From Tetragonia tetragonoides (Eukaryota; Streptophyta; Magnoliopsida; Caryophyllales; Aizoaceae), in NCBI GenBank assembly GCA_038025085.1, contig CM076146.1, forward strand, positions 16,280,001 to 16,344,000: a stretch of DNA of 64,000 bases, in the 5' to 3' direction. A model generated the notes under the pieces. The model searched no databases. It worked only from the letters and a program-made list of their open reading frames with translations, and was not told where the DNA came from. This document shows, in pieces, positions 33,601 through 43,933 of this stretch (the first letter of the stretch is position 1; every line of letters begins with the position of its first letter). A program made the translations under genes and the position numbers.

Positions 33601-36000
33601 CAAAATCTGCTGCTGAAGAGGTGATTATGTTTTTTGATATAATAATCCTCTTAGGGACATTATGAGCCTCTCTCCTGTACCGTTTATGGTGTTGTGGCTT
33701 TATGGTTTTGCGACTATTAGTGAGTAATAAAGGGATTTAATCCACTACTATAGGTAGATTTGTAGTAGTCCTGGTTGATCAATTTGTCTTCCTATTTGCA
33801 CTTTGGAGTGTTCATCATGAGAGCACTGGAGCTTGTATGAACACAGAGATTTGTTAACTTTAAAAACTATGGGCCTTCTTGCTCAACACTACTATTAGCC
33901 CTGAACACTGTATTAAAGGGCGCGTCTAGGCCCACAAGACGTGAGGTGCACAAGCCTATCCCTTTTTAGCTTCTAGGCGCAGTGACATTAGTGAGGCGCA
34001 CTTGAGATAGATTCTGATGAAAAAAACATTCATTTTATAGCATTTTGTCTGTCATATACTAGTGCGCCTCAGGCGCGCGCCTTCGCCTTGCGCCTAGGCT
34101 CTATGGATCTCTATTGGCTTCATTGCGCCTCGCACCATTTAATACATTGGCCCTGTAAAGTTTTGCATCCTTTTCCCTTATGACCTGGTGCAAGATTTGA
34201 TTTACCATTTAATTGGACTGAAGCTAGACGTACGAGTTTGCTGAAAAGTTTTGCATCCTTTTGGGGCGAGGAGTGGGAAAATATACAAAAGGCATATACG
34301 TATAGCTTGGAGAGTTTGACTTTTACATTTGGAAAAAAAAATTGAATCCATCCACAAAGACACCTTTTGATATGGTGCAGAAAGCGCCAGCGTTTGATCC
34401 ATTCTTCCATGTTTACATGAAAACATAGCTTGAGCCTTACTATAGTTTTCTGGCTGGTAATGGAAAGCCAATGATTTCGCTGCAGGCCATTTGCCCATTT
34501 CTGCCCTCTCCACATTTAGCACTGTGAGCAGATATTTTAAATTGACAGCAAGCATCTAATGTGGACCTATACGTGGATGTCCATTTGACAGATTGGATAC
34601 ACAGTCTTGCCGTGTGTGCTTGCTGGGCTAAGCAATGCACCACAGTATTTGGTTACTGACTCTGATGAGGTGGATAAAGCTTGCATATTTACCGACGATG
34701 TTGATAGCATAATCGTTCCAATGGATGCTTGTGGAGGAGATGGCGTCCTTGCTTTTGCAAGGAAGAAAAGAAACAAGGTACAGATTCAATACATTTCATC
34801 TCAAGACTTTGGATCTTTCATCATTTCCAGAGCATCAATGTGGTTGCTTTAAGGCTCCTGAAACTTAAGAATAAGAACGAAATAGAAAAGAAAATTTTGG
34901 TAGTTTGGTATCTAATGACCTTGACTTCTATGCAGCCACTCATAATTGCTGTGGAAGAGAACACAACTGTTCTTAATGATACGCCTGAGAGACTCGGTAT
35001 TGAAACGGTATGCCATATATTGCTTGCAAATATTGTCTCTTCTAACTGCTGAGAAGCTATTAGAGTTGTTCAAACAATATGCCATATAGACAATTGATTT
35101 TACTCAAGTTGCCCCATTGAGCTGCTTTGACTATGGTTCGTGAGTGAACATGCTTGAACAAATAATACAAGCTGGATTATACTTCACTTGATGTGCTAGA
35201 GTACCTAATCCTTTCCGTTATGTTGTTTGTTCATGAGAAGAGCCATCATTATTGGAAGGGGAGGGAAATAGTGAAACCTCTGCTTTAGCATCTTATGTTT
35301 ATGCTAGGAGCAATTATTTATTTGTGTGCTCCAAAGAATGACCTCCAAGTAAAATCTTACATTTTACCCAGACAGTTGGTTCTTATTCTTCTTAACATGT
35401 AGCTACTTGGTGTTACTCAATACCTCTTCCTGGCACAACGGAAAGCGACCAAATACGTTTGAACAATGCACTGTTGAACTGTAGATACCTATGTTACACC
35501 AACTTGGCTACAAGTATCCAACTAGGACATGTATCCAGTGTTGGATTCGATCATGTATCTGAGATTTTTGCATGTTTGTAGCCTAAAATGAAGTGGCACG
35601 TGTCCATACCCATGTCAGAGATTCGAATATCCAAAGCGGATACTTGAGGTGAAGCGTCTGACAGTCTGAGAAAAATAGGTAGATAGTTTTACTTTGCTAA
35701 ACTTGTATGTACATGGCTAGGAATTTAGCCTTTATGTTACAAGTTACAACTATCACCAGTTTTTTGATCTTCCCTTGTGCCTTCTCAATCTGACTGTTGT
35801 CAAATTAGACATGCATTTATTTTAACTTAGCTAAGTTCTGGTTCTCTCAGGTGACTGTTTCTAACTACTGGGAAGCAATTGGAGTCGCTGCAGCTCATAG
35901 GGCAGGAATCAATCCAAACTCCCTTCGGAAAAACACAATCCGCAACATCCCTTTCAGATCATCCTTGTCACCCAACGGTTCTGTGGCTTTGCGTGCTTGA
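24638..36000 (+). CDS. DUF3326-family protein, nine exons, with a frameshift and an in-frame stop
   Basis: Exons: 24638-24793, 24905-25038, 30798-30914, 31062-31190, 32636-32812, 33480-33620, 34592-34777, 34936-35007 and 35851-36000. All introns are GT-AG and every junction is phase 0, giving about 420 codons. The first about 50 residues are Ser/Thr/Asn-rich with few acidic residues, consistent with a plastid transit peptide. The core has IVPTGV, GFAGDALPVARALASVVDC, YVEGYALDRFAEGLW, GQSTGRIKHPDSLLRAVQ, GVDTLAG, PCVLAGLSNAPQYL and VSNYWEAIGVAAAHRAG, which I recognise as DUF3326, a cyanobacterial and plant family of unknown function. Exon 2 is one base short near 24950, and exon 4 has TGA as its second codon (31065-31067). 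Either both are assembly errors or this copy is a pseudogene. Intron 2 (5.8 kb) and intron 4 carry transposons. Confidence 0.85.
24950..24951 (+). other. Frameshift site in DUF3326 exon 2
   Basis: The frame reads VPTGV up to 24949 and continues as AAIGGFAGD one base later. The codon between them has two bases (GA) instead of three, so one base is missing. The exon is 134 bases long although both of its junctions need a multiple of three. Confidence 0.85.
25330..25490. repeat. Imperfect direct duplication in intron 2
   Basis: Two copies of a block of about 75 bases contain GTGCGACCGACTCA-like sequence, AAATGGGTGCACTATTTAGT, and GTTACTTATT or GTCACTTATT. Confidence 0.75.
25721..26191 (-). repeat. 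3' LTR of the compact LTR element
   Basis: 471 bases, nearly identical to 27238-27709. The ends are TGATGC and GCATCA. Confidence 0.93.
26306..26986 (-). CDS. Hypothetical 226-residue protein of the compact LTR element
   Basis: This is the only long frame in the element. The protein is very rich in Glu, Asp, Gln and Leu, with a likely coiled-coil stretch near residues 35-65 (LTQLLRDELERRKQ), an acidic middle (LDLNLDPNQPPIFDE) and a basic segment near the end (AAKKRKC). I see no CCHC zinc knuckle, no DTG or DSG protease triad and no reverse transcriptase motif. Its position between primer-binding site and polypurine tract suggests a gag-like or captured protein. The open frame and highly similar LTRs suggest a fairly recent insertion. 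Its function is unknown. Confidence 0.6.
   Translation of the reverse strand: MRQDWSMSRQLSLKVSEQVMKAFEPRLQDYFPGLLTDLTQLLRDELERRKQETLPHEEIEKEEILIPKEDAKFDLGVLCENLHVESLQEKELQDLEQLDLNLDPNQPPIFDECIDDDEVFEDERRDIAQQREVEPLFFKKDQDLEQKDWNFCSSYWQDPIDKLLEGSNSRQQLLNQIQVELHGRGGCIAAKKRKCSLFDQGEAIEQHELQRKHQGSSRAGSEFSKM
27238..27709 (-). repeat. 5' LTR of the compact LTR element
   Basis: Nearly identical to 25721-26191. The primer-binding site lies immediately to its left, on the minus strand. Confidence 0.93.
27973..28217 (+). repeat. 5' LTR of the small Copia-type element
   Basis: Inside it a shorter block ending TCTAGTATAACATGTATTAG is itself duplicated, near 28069 and 28119. Confidence 0.85.
28948..29192 (+). 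repeat. 3' LTR of the small Copia-type element
   Basis: Near-identical to 27973-28217. It is followed by TGGTAT, which looks like a piece of primer-binding site outside the LTR. Confidence 0.85.
29286..30797 (+). other. Remainder of DUF3326 intron 2
   Basis: AT-rich, no repeat ends or coding exons recognised. It ends at acceptor TTGACAG. Confidence 0.6.
31065..31067 (+). other. In-frame TGA in DUF3326 exon 4
   Basis: After the acceptor at 31061 the codons are GTG TGA CTG GTT. No other acceptor nearby skips the stop while keeping the downstream LVLDAAIE frame. Confidence 0.85.
31387..32190 (+). pseudogene. LINE 3' fragment (zf-RVT region) in DUF3326 intron 4
   Basis: The translation contains FPLAKFIWKSKAPLKVREFVW followed, after frame changes, by NKACETCLHLFLHC and a WLERNSRMF block. 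This is the zinc-binding C-terminal part of a plant L1 reverse transcriptase polyprotein. It ends near TTTAATAAAACTTC, a usual LINE 3' end. The frame is broken near 31677 and again near 31800. It is in the same orientation as the host gene but is clearly intronic. Confidence 0.8.
33914..34135. repeat. GCGCC-rich repeat in DUF3326 intron 6
   Basis: GAGGCGCAC, GCGCCTC and GCGCCTAGG recur in both orientations, as in some dispersed plant MITE-like repeats. No precise ends. Confidence 0.45.
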
Positions 36001-36295
36001 TCATCATTCCTCCGGCCCTCCATTCCTCAGACAATCTCTCTATTCTGATCTGATGAACTAGCTGAATAAGGGGCTTGTATAGCCCTTTCCAGATGGTGAA
36101 GAGAGGTGCTTCAGGCAGCTGGCCCAGCACCATAAGGATGAACTAGTACTAAATTCACTGTAGAATGTGATGTACAGAAAAGAGCAGGCTTTCAAACATC
36201 TGGTTGATATCGATGAGTCCTCAACGACAGCCATTATTCTTCATCTCATCTCATCTCATCGAATGGAATTATTGTCTATTTTAATCTTAATATGT
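36001..36295 (+). other. Probable 3' untranslated region of the DUF3326 gene
   Basis: It follows the TGA at 35998-36000. No other feature except a TCATC repeat near 36238. Confidence 0.5.
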
Positions 36296-36323
36296 ACTAG
36301 TGGCAAGACCATGCTAGGCATGG
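36296..36323 (-). mobile_element. Possible Helitron 3' terminus (minus strand)
   Basis: On the minus strand a perfect CCATGC/GCATGG hairpin with a three-base loop is followed by a short spacer and ACTAGT. The partner 5' end is not identified. Confidence 0.45.
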
Positions 36324-36738
36324 GTCATGGGATGTATCTGTATGTTATGTCACATCAAATTTTGTAATTATTTTTAGCTTTTTTTTTTTCTTTTGGTTAT
36401 TTTGGGTGATGTGTTTTAGCTATAAGATGAAAAATAACATTCTTTCATATACTAAAAGGGGCTAATTCCGTAGCTAAGAAATTTTTTTCCTTCGGACCCG
36501 GGCTCTGGTCGGGATTTTGGCTTGTGCCTACAAAGGGAAAAAAAGGAAAAAAAAGGAGTTCATCCTCACAGGAGAGCCGACATCAACAAACCAAGAACGC
36601 TATTTCTCTCCTCTCTCCTCTCTCCTCTCTCCTCCTACAGTCATACTCTTTGAAGACACTTATTTTCTGTCTCTTGTTGTTGCCTGAGTCCCGAATTGTT
36701 TTTGATTTCTGGGTGTTTGATTCTTTGCAAACTCGAAA

Positions 36739-38616
36739 ATGGGGGTTTTTTGTGCCATGATTCGGGCAATACTTGCGGCAGGTACCCCTTTCTCTCTCTG
36801 ATTTCTGTCTCTCTAATTCTTTTAGGTCTATGATCTAAATCCTAAATTTTTAATAATGTTTTGCTGATTTTCCTATCCTATTGCCGTGCTCATGAAATCG
36901 ACTCTGTTTTCTAGGGTTTTTCCTTAATTTCTTCATCTAGCTCTTGCTTCTTTTTGCCTCTATGGCTCATTGTTTCGCAAACTACATCAAACAATAAGGT
37001 GATCAGTTCTTCTTTGATGTTTATCTTTTATACCTTTTATGTTATTCAATTTTGTTACAATTTTATTCAAGATTTTGATGGTTAATTAACTAATGCTTCA
37101 ATTTTATTCCTTTTTTTTTTTTTTTTCTTTTTGCGTTGGTCTTTTTTGTTCTTTGTACATGGAGAATCTGAAACCCCAGTCAACAAAGTGAAGTTTGGCT
37201 CAAAAGATTGTGATTAGTTGTGAAAAACGATTTACAACAATATTCGTCAAGTATTGGTAAATTTTTTTGTTGTTGCTTTTTAGGAATTGATATTATTGCA
37301 TCTTCAATTAGCGTTTATGGGGGTTTTGGTGCATTGTTATTTGATCAAAACGGTTGAAATTTCTCTTTCTTGGGAGTTATATATGGTGTTTGATTGGTAC
37401 TAAATGATCTTTAAAGGGCGTATTTATGTGTTAGGAATTTTCGGCTATGTTGTTACTTCAGTTCTCTTGAGTTAATGTGATTTGATCATATGTTAATTGT
37501 TTTGGATAATTGTCTTATGTAGAACTATTTCAATTATATAACGATTTAGTGTCTATTTTGTTTCATAATATTGAACGATTCAGATTTCAGACATGGTGTG
37601 TTTGAGTTTGATTATATGCACTCAATATTTCTTGTTAAGAGCTTGGGTCTGTTGATTTACTTTAATATTACCTCTGTTTTTTGAAGATGTTTACATTTGC
37701 TTTTTCGTGATCTCCAATGCACTACTTTGATCGTAGATAATTGTAATTATATGCATATATAAATTATAAAATTATATTTTTTTGAAATTATTCTTTAAAA
37801 TGAATCTAACAATAGCATTTTTACATTATAAATCTTTGTATTTTTTCACTAATTCATGGTCAAAGTTTGTGAACTTTGACATTGAAAAATAAAGTGTAAA
37901 CATCTTGGTGAAACGGATTAAGTATGATTGTCTTTCTCTGTTGTTGCATTGGGATTAAATTCTTACAGCAGAATATGATGTTGGTAATTTTTGGATAGTT
38001 TCTCTGACACTAGCATAACTTCTTTATCTTACTTCGAAAACGTTCTCCAGAAAATATACTTGGTTCATAACTTCATATTAATATTGTTAATTGTTATATG
38101 GAAGTGTGGCATTTGAGTTATGATGTCGCTGGTTATAAAGTGAGTTCTACAAAATCCTTTATTTGACCTTAAGGTATGCATTATGCAAGGCAGCTTAGTC
38201 TTTAGTTTCTAAATCGTTGGACATTTTGGGAAGCTTTGTCAACAGGAAGCCAGAAAAACCATGGGGTCGGTGAACATTTTTGTTTTTATTGAACCATAGG
38301 GGTTGTGCATAATCTTATAGTCTTATGGTTGGTATTTCATAGGCTGAAATTCTGCTTTTTGTTCTTGCACGTATGGGTTGAGCTTCACAGCAACAGTCAT
38401 TGTTACAGGGCTTGGTAGTGAAAGAGGTGACAGAAGTTATTCCTTTCTGTGTCTATTTTCTTTTAGTTCTATAACTTTGATGTTCTGAACACCATGAGTT
38501 GCTTGTTTGTAGATTTGAAAGAGCATGTTGGGTCACGCCTGCCAAGTTTAGACGGTTCAGACAGATTGGAAACTCCAATGTACTTCAACGTTTTAAGGTT
38601 ATGTGTTAAAGTTTAA
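36739..38616 (+). CDS. Possible small protein (54 residues) in three exons, inside a Helitron
   Basis: Exons 36739-36781, 38409-38426 and 38513-38616 have GT-AG borders and compatible phases, giving MGVFCAMIRAILAAG at the start and LCVKV then TAA at the end. The leader upstream (36590-36650) is rich in TCTCCTC, as in many plant 5' untranslated regions. I recognise no family. The frame could equally be the first part of a larger gene truncated on capture. The 18-base middle exon is unusually short, which lowers confidence. Expression evidence would decide. Confidence 0.25.
37671..37922. mobile_element. Stowaway MITE
   Basis: TA flanks. The left end CCTCTGTTTTTTGAAG is diverged. The right end contains AAACGGATTAAG in inverted form. 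It has the CAAAGTTTGTGAACTTTGAC block common to local Stowaways. Confidence 0.75.
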
Positions 38617-39025
38617 TACTATTTGTCCTCAACCTTAACTAGAGAATAACCAGTTTCATATGTGTTGCTTGGGAGAGCTCGAGAAGAAAGAAAAGCATTT
38701 ATATGTACTTGGATTCACTCATTATGAGGTTGAAGAGGGTTTACAATTGGCAATATATGTGTAAATTTTTGCCAGCAGTTTTGGATTTTTTATTTGTATG
38801 TAAACTAATATACAGTTTTGAAGCAATTAGAATCATTGTGGATAAGTAAACTAATATCAATGTATGATCAGAATTCGGTGTATTATTTTATAACACTTGT
38901 TTATCCTAATTCCTATGTATGATATTGACTTCAAAAGATATTTAATATTTTTGTGTGTCAAATAAAATTGGTAAGGAACACTGGCAATCTGGCATGTTCA
39001 TCATCCTGATTCTAGCCCGTGCATT

Positions 39026-39155
39026 CTGCACGGGCCTGATCCACTAGTAGTAAAAAAATTACTTTACACAAGACTTGATGATATCTTCAACTGCACGGGC
39101 CTGATCCACTAGTAGTAAAAAAATTACTTTACACAAGACTTGATGATATCTTCAA
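39026..39155 (+). repeat. 65-base tandem duplication spanning the Helitron 3' end
   Basis: Two identical 65-base units (39026-39090 and 39091-39155) begin CTGCACGGGCCTGATCCACT. Each contains the end of the Helitron hairpin, the CTAGT terminus and 42 bases of adjacent sequence. Confidence 0.95.
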
Positions 39156-40205
39156 CTCATGGACTTGTAGTTGTCTTGTTTCAAAATCAATACCTGTATA
39201 AAAAGCGCTTAAAGGGTATCAATGATTGGCGTAATAACTCGTCATCCGGGTTAACGACTTTCGTTCCAACGTTCTCAACCTTAATGTTGGGCCCCAGTGA
39301 GTAACTGAGTATACAGCTTACACGTCTACTCAGACGTGTCAAAAATCAGCACACAGTTTAGAACTTGCTCCGTGTTGTTCCATTTTCACCGTTCCTCTTC
39401 TGTCCACCGCCTCAGATCAAATTTCAGCGTGTAGCCGTATTAAGAGTTAAGACCCAGATAGTCTGAAATCTGAATAGAGTAGTCCTATAGCATCAGCATT
39501 CAGCACAAGAGTTTTTCTCCAAAATAAATGGTGTGAGTAATTCAGGGGAACAGGTTCAAATGGTACTAATCTTCATCTGCTATCAATTACCATATCCTTA
39601 ATACTCATTTTTCTGTGAAACAAATGGCCGGTTTTCTGCAAGTTTTTTTTGTGATGTTGCTTTAGATCTTTCATATATTGCATTCCAATTACTCGATACA
39701 ATTACTGAACTAAAATTTCTACTTAGCTTCGCTTTGCATGTACTTTTTTCAAATTGGGTAAAGCTTTCCTTTCTACGGACTACAGAACTTAATGCTCTGT
39801 TTACTAATCCCTTATAAACATGAGATGCTAAGAGAAAGAAAATGAGATGATCCTATATGAACTCAGTTAATGTAATTTTTCACTAGATACCATCAATATT
39901 TAGAACTCCTTATCTCAATAGTCAAAGCCATTTTCAGCACTGCAGTGGCTTGACAGTTTGTTTACAGGTTGGATTTATGTACTGAAATCTGAATATCAGG
40001 CAAGTCCCTTGTTACATTCCATAGCTCAACAAATTCTACTTTACACCTAGACTAACTACTTGATTTTGCTACAAGTACAAGCATGAACATGTTTGGTGGC
40101 CTGAACTTGTTCTTAGTATCATCATAGATTGAGAAATAGGCATTTGCATAGAAGACGCAAATACTATTGAATGTATCTCAACTCTGGAATGTGACTATAG
40201 GAAGG
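39156..40205. other. Spacer left of the Copia element
   Basis: No gene recognised. The stretch near 39230-39430 is less AT-rich and could be an old exon or leader, but no frame is convincing. GAAGG at 40201-40205 is the left target duplication of the Copia element. Confidence 0.5.
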
Positions 40206-40437
40206 TATCACGTTTAGAATTGTGGGGACTATTTTCTTATCCCTTCTCATTCCCAATATCAAATATATATACACTGTATTTACACCAAAGCAAAACCTTC
40301 CAACTTCCTGTAATTACTCCTAATCACTTCCCAATAAACTCCTAAAGAAACTAAAGAAATGTCTAGAACAATACAGAGTACTAGTTTCAAGTAGACTAAT
40401 CTAGAATATATTTACATAATGACAATCTAGCTTAATA
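40206..40437 (-). repeat. 3' LTR of the Copia element
   Basis: About 232 bases, with TATTAAGC at the minus-strand start and CGTGATA at its end. It closely matches 44946-45176. Confidence 0.93.
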
Positions 40438-40443
40438 CCCCCC

Positions 40444-41445
40444 TCAAGTTGGAGCATGAAGATTTCGAATGCCCAATTTACGGAGAAAGTAGTCAAATTG
40501 TTGTTTACCCAAGGCTTTTGTGAAAATATCAGCTAATCGTGCATGAGTAGGAACATGAGCTGGATGGATGTTTCCCTTCAATATCTCGTCCCCGACAAAA
40601 TGACAGTCCACTTTAATATGTTTTGTCCGTTCACGGAATACCGGGTTCTTTGCTATATGCAATGCTGCTTGACTATCACAATAAAGTCGCATAGGTTTAG
40701 AGTGTGTCACACCTAAATTAGATAAAATCTCTTTCAGCCACTTCAATTCACATGTGGTGGTTGCCATGGATATATATTCTGCCTCTGTTGATGATCTGGA
40801 TACCATTTGTTGCTTCTTAGTCTTCCAAGATATTGGAGAGTCACCCAAGAGTACAAACCACCCTGTGAGGGATCTCCGAGTCAAAGGGCAACTAGCCCAA
40901 TCCGAATCACACCATCCATACAATTGCAAGTCATTGTCTCGACGTAGAAGAATACCTTGGCCTGGATTGCCTTTCAAATATCTAACTACCCTTAGTGCAG
41001 CTTCCCAGTGTTCTTTCCTTGGATGTTGCATAAATTGTGAAAGGATATGTACACAATATGATAACTCGGGTCGGATGAAACAAAGATATATTAATCGACC
41101 TACTAGTCGACGATATCGTTCAGGATCATCTAGTAAATTTCCATCGGCCAATGCCAACCTATGATTTTTCTCCAAAGGGATGCTTGCTGGTTTTGCCCTA
41201 AGCAAGCCAACTTCAGAAATAATATCCAATGCGTATTTACGCTGGCATAAGAAAATTCCTTCTGGACTCCTAGCAACTTTAACACCTAAAAAATATTTCA
41301 ATACTCGTAAGTCTTTCATGTGGAAACAGTCACTCAAATAGGTTTTGAACCTTTCTATGGCAGCATGATCATTTCCAGAAATTATCAAATCATCCATGTA
41401 AACAAGAACATTGATTCGGACGACACCTTTTTGTAAATTGAACAA
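40444..41445 (-). pseudogene. Copia reverse transcriptase C-terminal part and RNase H
   Basis: This 333-residue frame starts inside the RT. The catalytic YMDD box is present near residue 17 (VLVYMDDLIISG), followed by the RT connection region (YLGVKVARS, CQRKYALDI) and an RNase H with DSDWASCP, STEAEYISM and ADIFTKALG. It is cut off from the preceding RT frame by a break between 41446 and 41545. It would make DNA from the element RNA if the polyprotein were whole. Confidence 0.9.
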
Positions 41446-41544
41446 AGAGTAATCAGAGTAGGATTGTCTGAAACCATACCCTTTTAAAGTAGTGGATAGT
41501 TTGGCAAACCAACACCTTGGGGCTTTTTACCCATAAAGCGATTT

Positions 41545-42108
41545 TCAAAGTTTACAAACCATTCCAGGATGTTGTACCTTGAACCCTGGAGGCATTTTCA
41601 TATATACCTCCTCTTGAAGATCCCCATGAAGAAAGGCATTATGAACATCCATTTGATGCAACTCCCATTGCTTCGCTGCTGCCATAGCTAAAAATGTTCG
41701 TACCGTGACCATTTTGGCAACTGGAGCAAATGTTTTCGTATAATCTACTCCTTCAACTTGATGATTTCCATATATCACCAACCGCACTTTAAAGAGTTCC
41801 ACAGTGTCATCTGAATTGTATTTTATTTTGTACACCCACTTACAATCAAGTGCCTTCTTTCCAGGAGGTAAATGTTCTATCACCCATGTACCATTATCTT
41901 CTAGCGCACGAATTTCATTCTGCATGGTCTCTCTCCATCTTTCATCCTTTACTGCTTCCGAGAAGGACACAGGCTCACGATTTGCTGTTATAGCTGCAAG
42001 AAAATTTTGATGTCGCAAAGAAAATTTATCACAACTCATATAGTGTGCTATTGGATAGGGCGTACATGAGGTATGCCTTGGAGCAGGTGAACTAATGGAG
42101 GAGCTCAA
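41545..42108 (-). pseudogene. Copia reverse transcriptase N-terminal part
   Basis: The frame contains [49 protein letters not shown] and [13 protein letters not shown]. This is the standard start of the Copia RT domain, with the first catalytic Asp in QMDV. It ends at VYMKMPPGF just before a frame break. Confidence 0.9.
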
Positions 42109-42482
42109 TTTCCGAATTGTATTAGTGACGTAGTCCCGTAGACGAACAGATGGTTGTTTCGGTATCCGCGGCCTAGTTGTTCATCATTATGTTGCTCGCC
42201 ATTTGCTGTCACATCTTGTGCCGCTTGTACTTCACCATCAGCTTGTTTGTCTTGGGCCTCATCTGTTTCCTCAATATCTCCTTGTATCCCTGCACCAACA
42301 TCACATAAACCCCCTTACATCATCATTCCCATCATTTTGTGCATGAATTCCATCAACAATCCTATCTACCTCCTGGTCAATCATATCTCTTGCTTCTGGC
42401 CTCTTTTGATCATCACATAAATTCCAATCATTTTCATCGTCTACCCAGTCATCACTAACTACCCCTTCATTTAAAACATTTC

Positions 42483-43280
42483 CTACAGAACTTTTACTAG
42501 AAACGGAAGCTTCGTGGGAAAATGGAAATTCTGTCTCAAAGAAATTAACACATCTCTTGAAACAAAGAATTCCTTTTTATCTAGATCATATAGTTTCCAC
42601 CCTTTTTTCCCATAAGGATACCCCACAAAGATGCATCGACGACTCCTACTTGCAAATTTATCTCCTTTCCTGCCTTGGCTGTGTGCATAACATAATAAAC
42701 CGAACACTCTTATGTGCTCGTACGAAGGAGGATGTCCATGTAAAACCTCGTATGGGGTTTTTTCGTTTAAAATAGAAGATGGAGTTCGGTTAATTAAATA
42801 TCCAGCAGTTAACACACATTCTCCCCAAAATTCAATAGGAAGATTCCCTTGGAAACGTAATGCTCGTGCTACATTCAAAATATGTCTGTGTTTCCTTTCA
42901 ACTCTTCCATTTTGTTGTGGTGTCCTCGTACAAGAAGTTTGAAATATAATACCATGTTCAAGAAAATAAATTTTCATGCAGGTAAACTCAGTTTCATTAT
43001 CACTCCGAACAATTTTAACTTGCTTATTGTATTGTCGTTCCACCATAGCAAAAAAATTCAACATGGTACGAGACACCTCTGTCTTATCAATCAACAAGAA
43101 CACCCAGACAACACGAGAAAAATCATCTACTATAGTTAAAAAATAAGAAGCACCACAAGAAGATAAAGTTCTATAAGCACCCCACAAATCACAGTGAATA
43201 AGTTCAAACATCTCAGATACTTTATGATCACTAAAAAGGAAATTTGTCTCTAGTCTGTTTAGCCCATTGACATACGTCAC
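42483..43280 (-). pseudogene. Copia integrase core
   Basis: The 265-residue frame has the catalytic acidic residues of the integrase core: Asp in IHCDLWG, Asp in VRSDNETEF and Glu in QNGRVERKHR. These are followed by the C-terminal VFVGYP-type motif. The frame is interrupted before the RT domain by a stretch with several stops (42109-42482). Confidence 0.9.
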
Positions 43281-43476
43281 ATGCCTTATTCAAAATCACG
43301 CTACTTTTACTAAGATCAACTTTAGGAACTAGCTTGGAGATTTTTAAAGAAGGGTGTCCCATACGCTTCTGCCAAAGATTAAGAGAGCTTACTCCATGGG
43401 TCTTCATTGCCTTTACGTGTGGTACCCTTCGGAAATAATAGAGCCCGTCCCTTCGTTCACCCACACCAATCAGCAT
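43231..43476 (-). pseudogene. Copia GAG-pre-integrase / zinc-binding region
   Basis: It contains GLYYFRR, LWQKRMGHPS and CDVCQWAKQTR, the His and Cys residues of the HHCC zinc-binding module ahead of the integrase core. It overlaps the core frame by a frameshift. Confidence 0.85.
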
Positions 43477-43480
43477 CCTA

Positions 43481-43933
43481 CTATTTTTTAGTGAATTGGA
43501 CAGTACAATCTGTCTCGTCTATCAATTGCGACACGGAAATTAAATTGCAATTTAAACGAGGAACATAAAGAACATTGTCAAGCTTCAAGTTTCCGTCAAG
43601 TTTTACTGATCCTTCTTTAGTTGCAGTGGCATGTTGTCCATCCGGTAGTCCACCGGGACATCCAAACACCTCCCGTAATTCACATAATCCCTCCAAACTC
43701 CCTGTCATATGATTTGATGCCCTTGTATCTATGATCCAGGGGACATTAATTTTCTTACCAGTCATCCCCTCAGTTGTGCTTGACTTATGGTTGTTCAACA
43801 TCTCAAGTAAAGTATGCCATTGCTCATTACTCAGCCCACTTAGGTCTGCTTTTATCTGCATCTGTAGCCGACATATTAACACCTCCTCCTGTAGTCTGAG
43901 CAGCATTAGCACGTAATGTACCACCTTGCCCAC
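43481..43933 (-). pseudogene. Copia protease region with altered active site
   Basis: The frame has WIIDTRASNHMTG where active Copia proteases have D-[TS]-G, so the conserved glycine is replaced by arginine. The following LDNVLYVPRLNCNLISVSQL is typical of the region after the protease. The substitution alone would be expected to stop self-cleavage. Confidence 0.85.

Larger units (their letters stand above)
36445..39048 (+). mobile_element. Helitron with apparently captured gene exons
   Basis: The left end TCATATACTAAAAGGGG resembles the Helitron 5' end. The right end has the strong hairpin CCCGTGC-ATTC-TGCACGGG followed by CCTGATCCACTAGT. Between them is sequence that looks like a real gene: a CT-rich leader, an ATG, and introns with good splice sites, one of which contains a Stowaway. 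There is no Rep/helicase, so it is non-autonomous. The 5' end is the less certain boundary. Confidence 0.55.

Noticed and set aside
34120..34643. Three overlapping minus-strand frames
   Set aside because: Antisense to DUF3326 intron 6 and exon 7, with no motif.
36524..36760. 78-residue frame starting MPTKGKKGKKR
   Set aside because: Lies in the CT-rich leader of the possible small gene. Its composition follows the leader.
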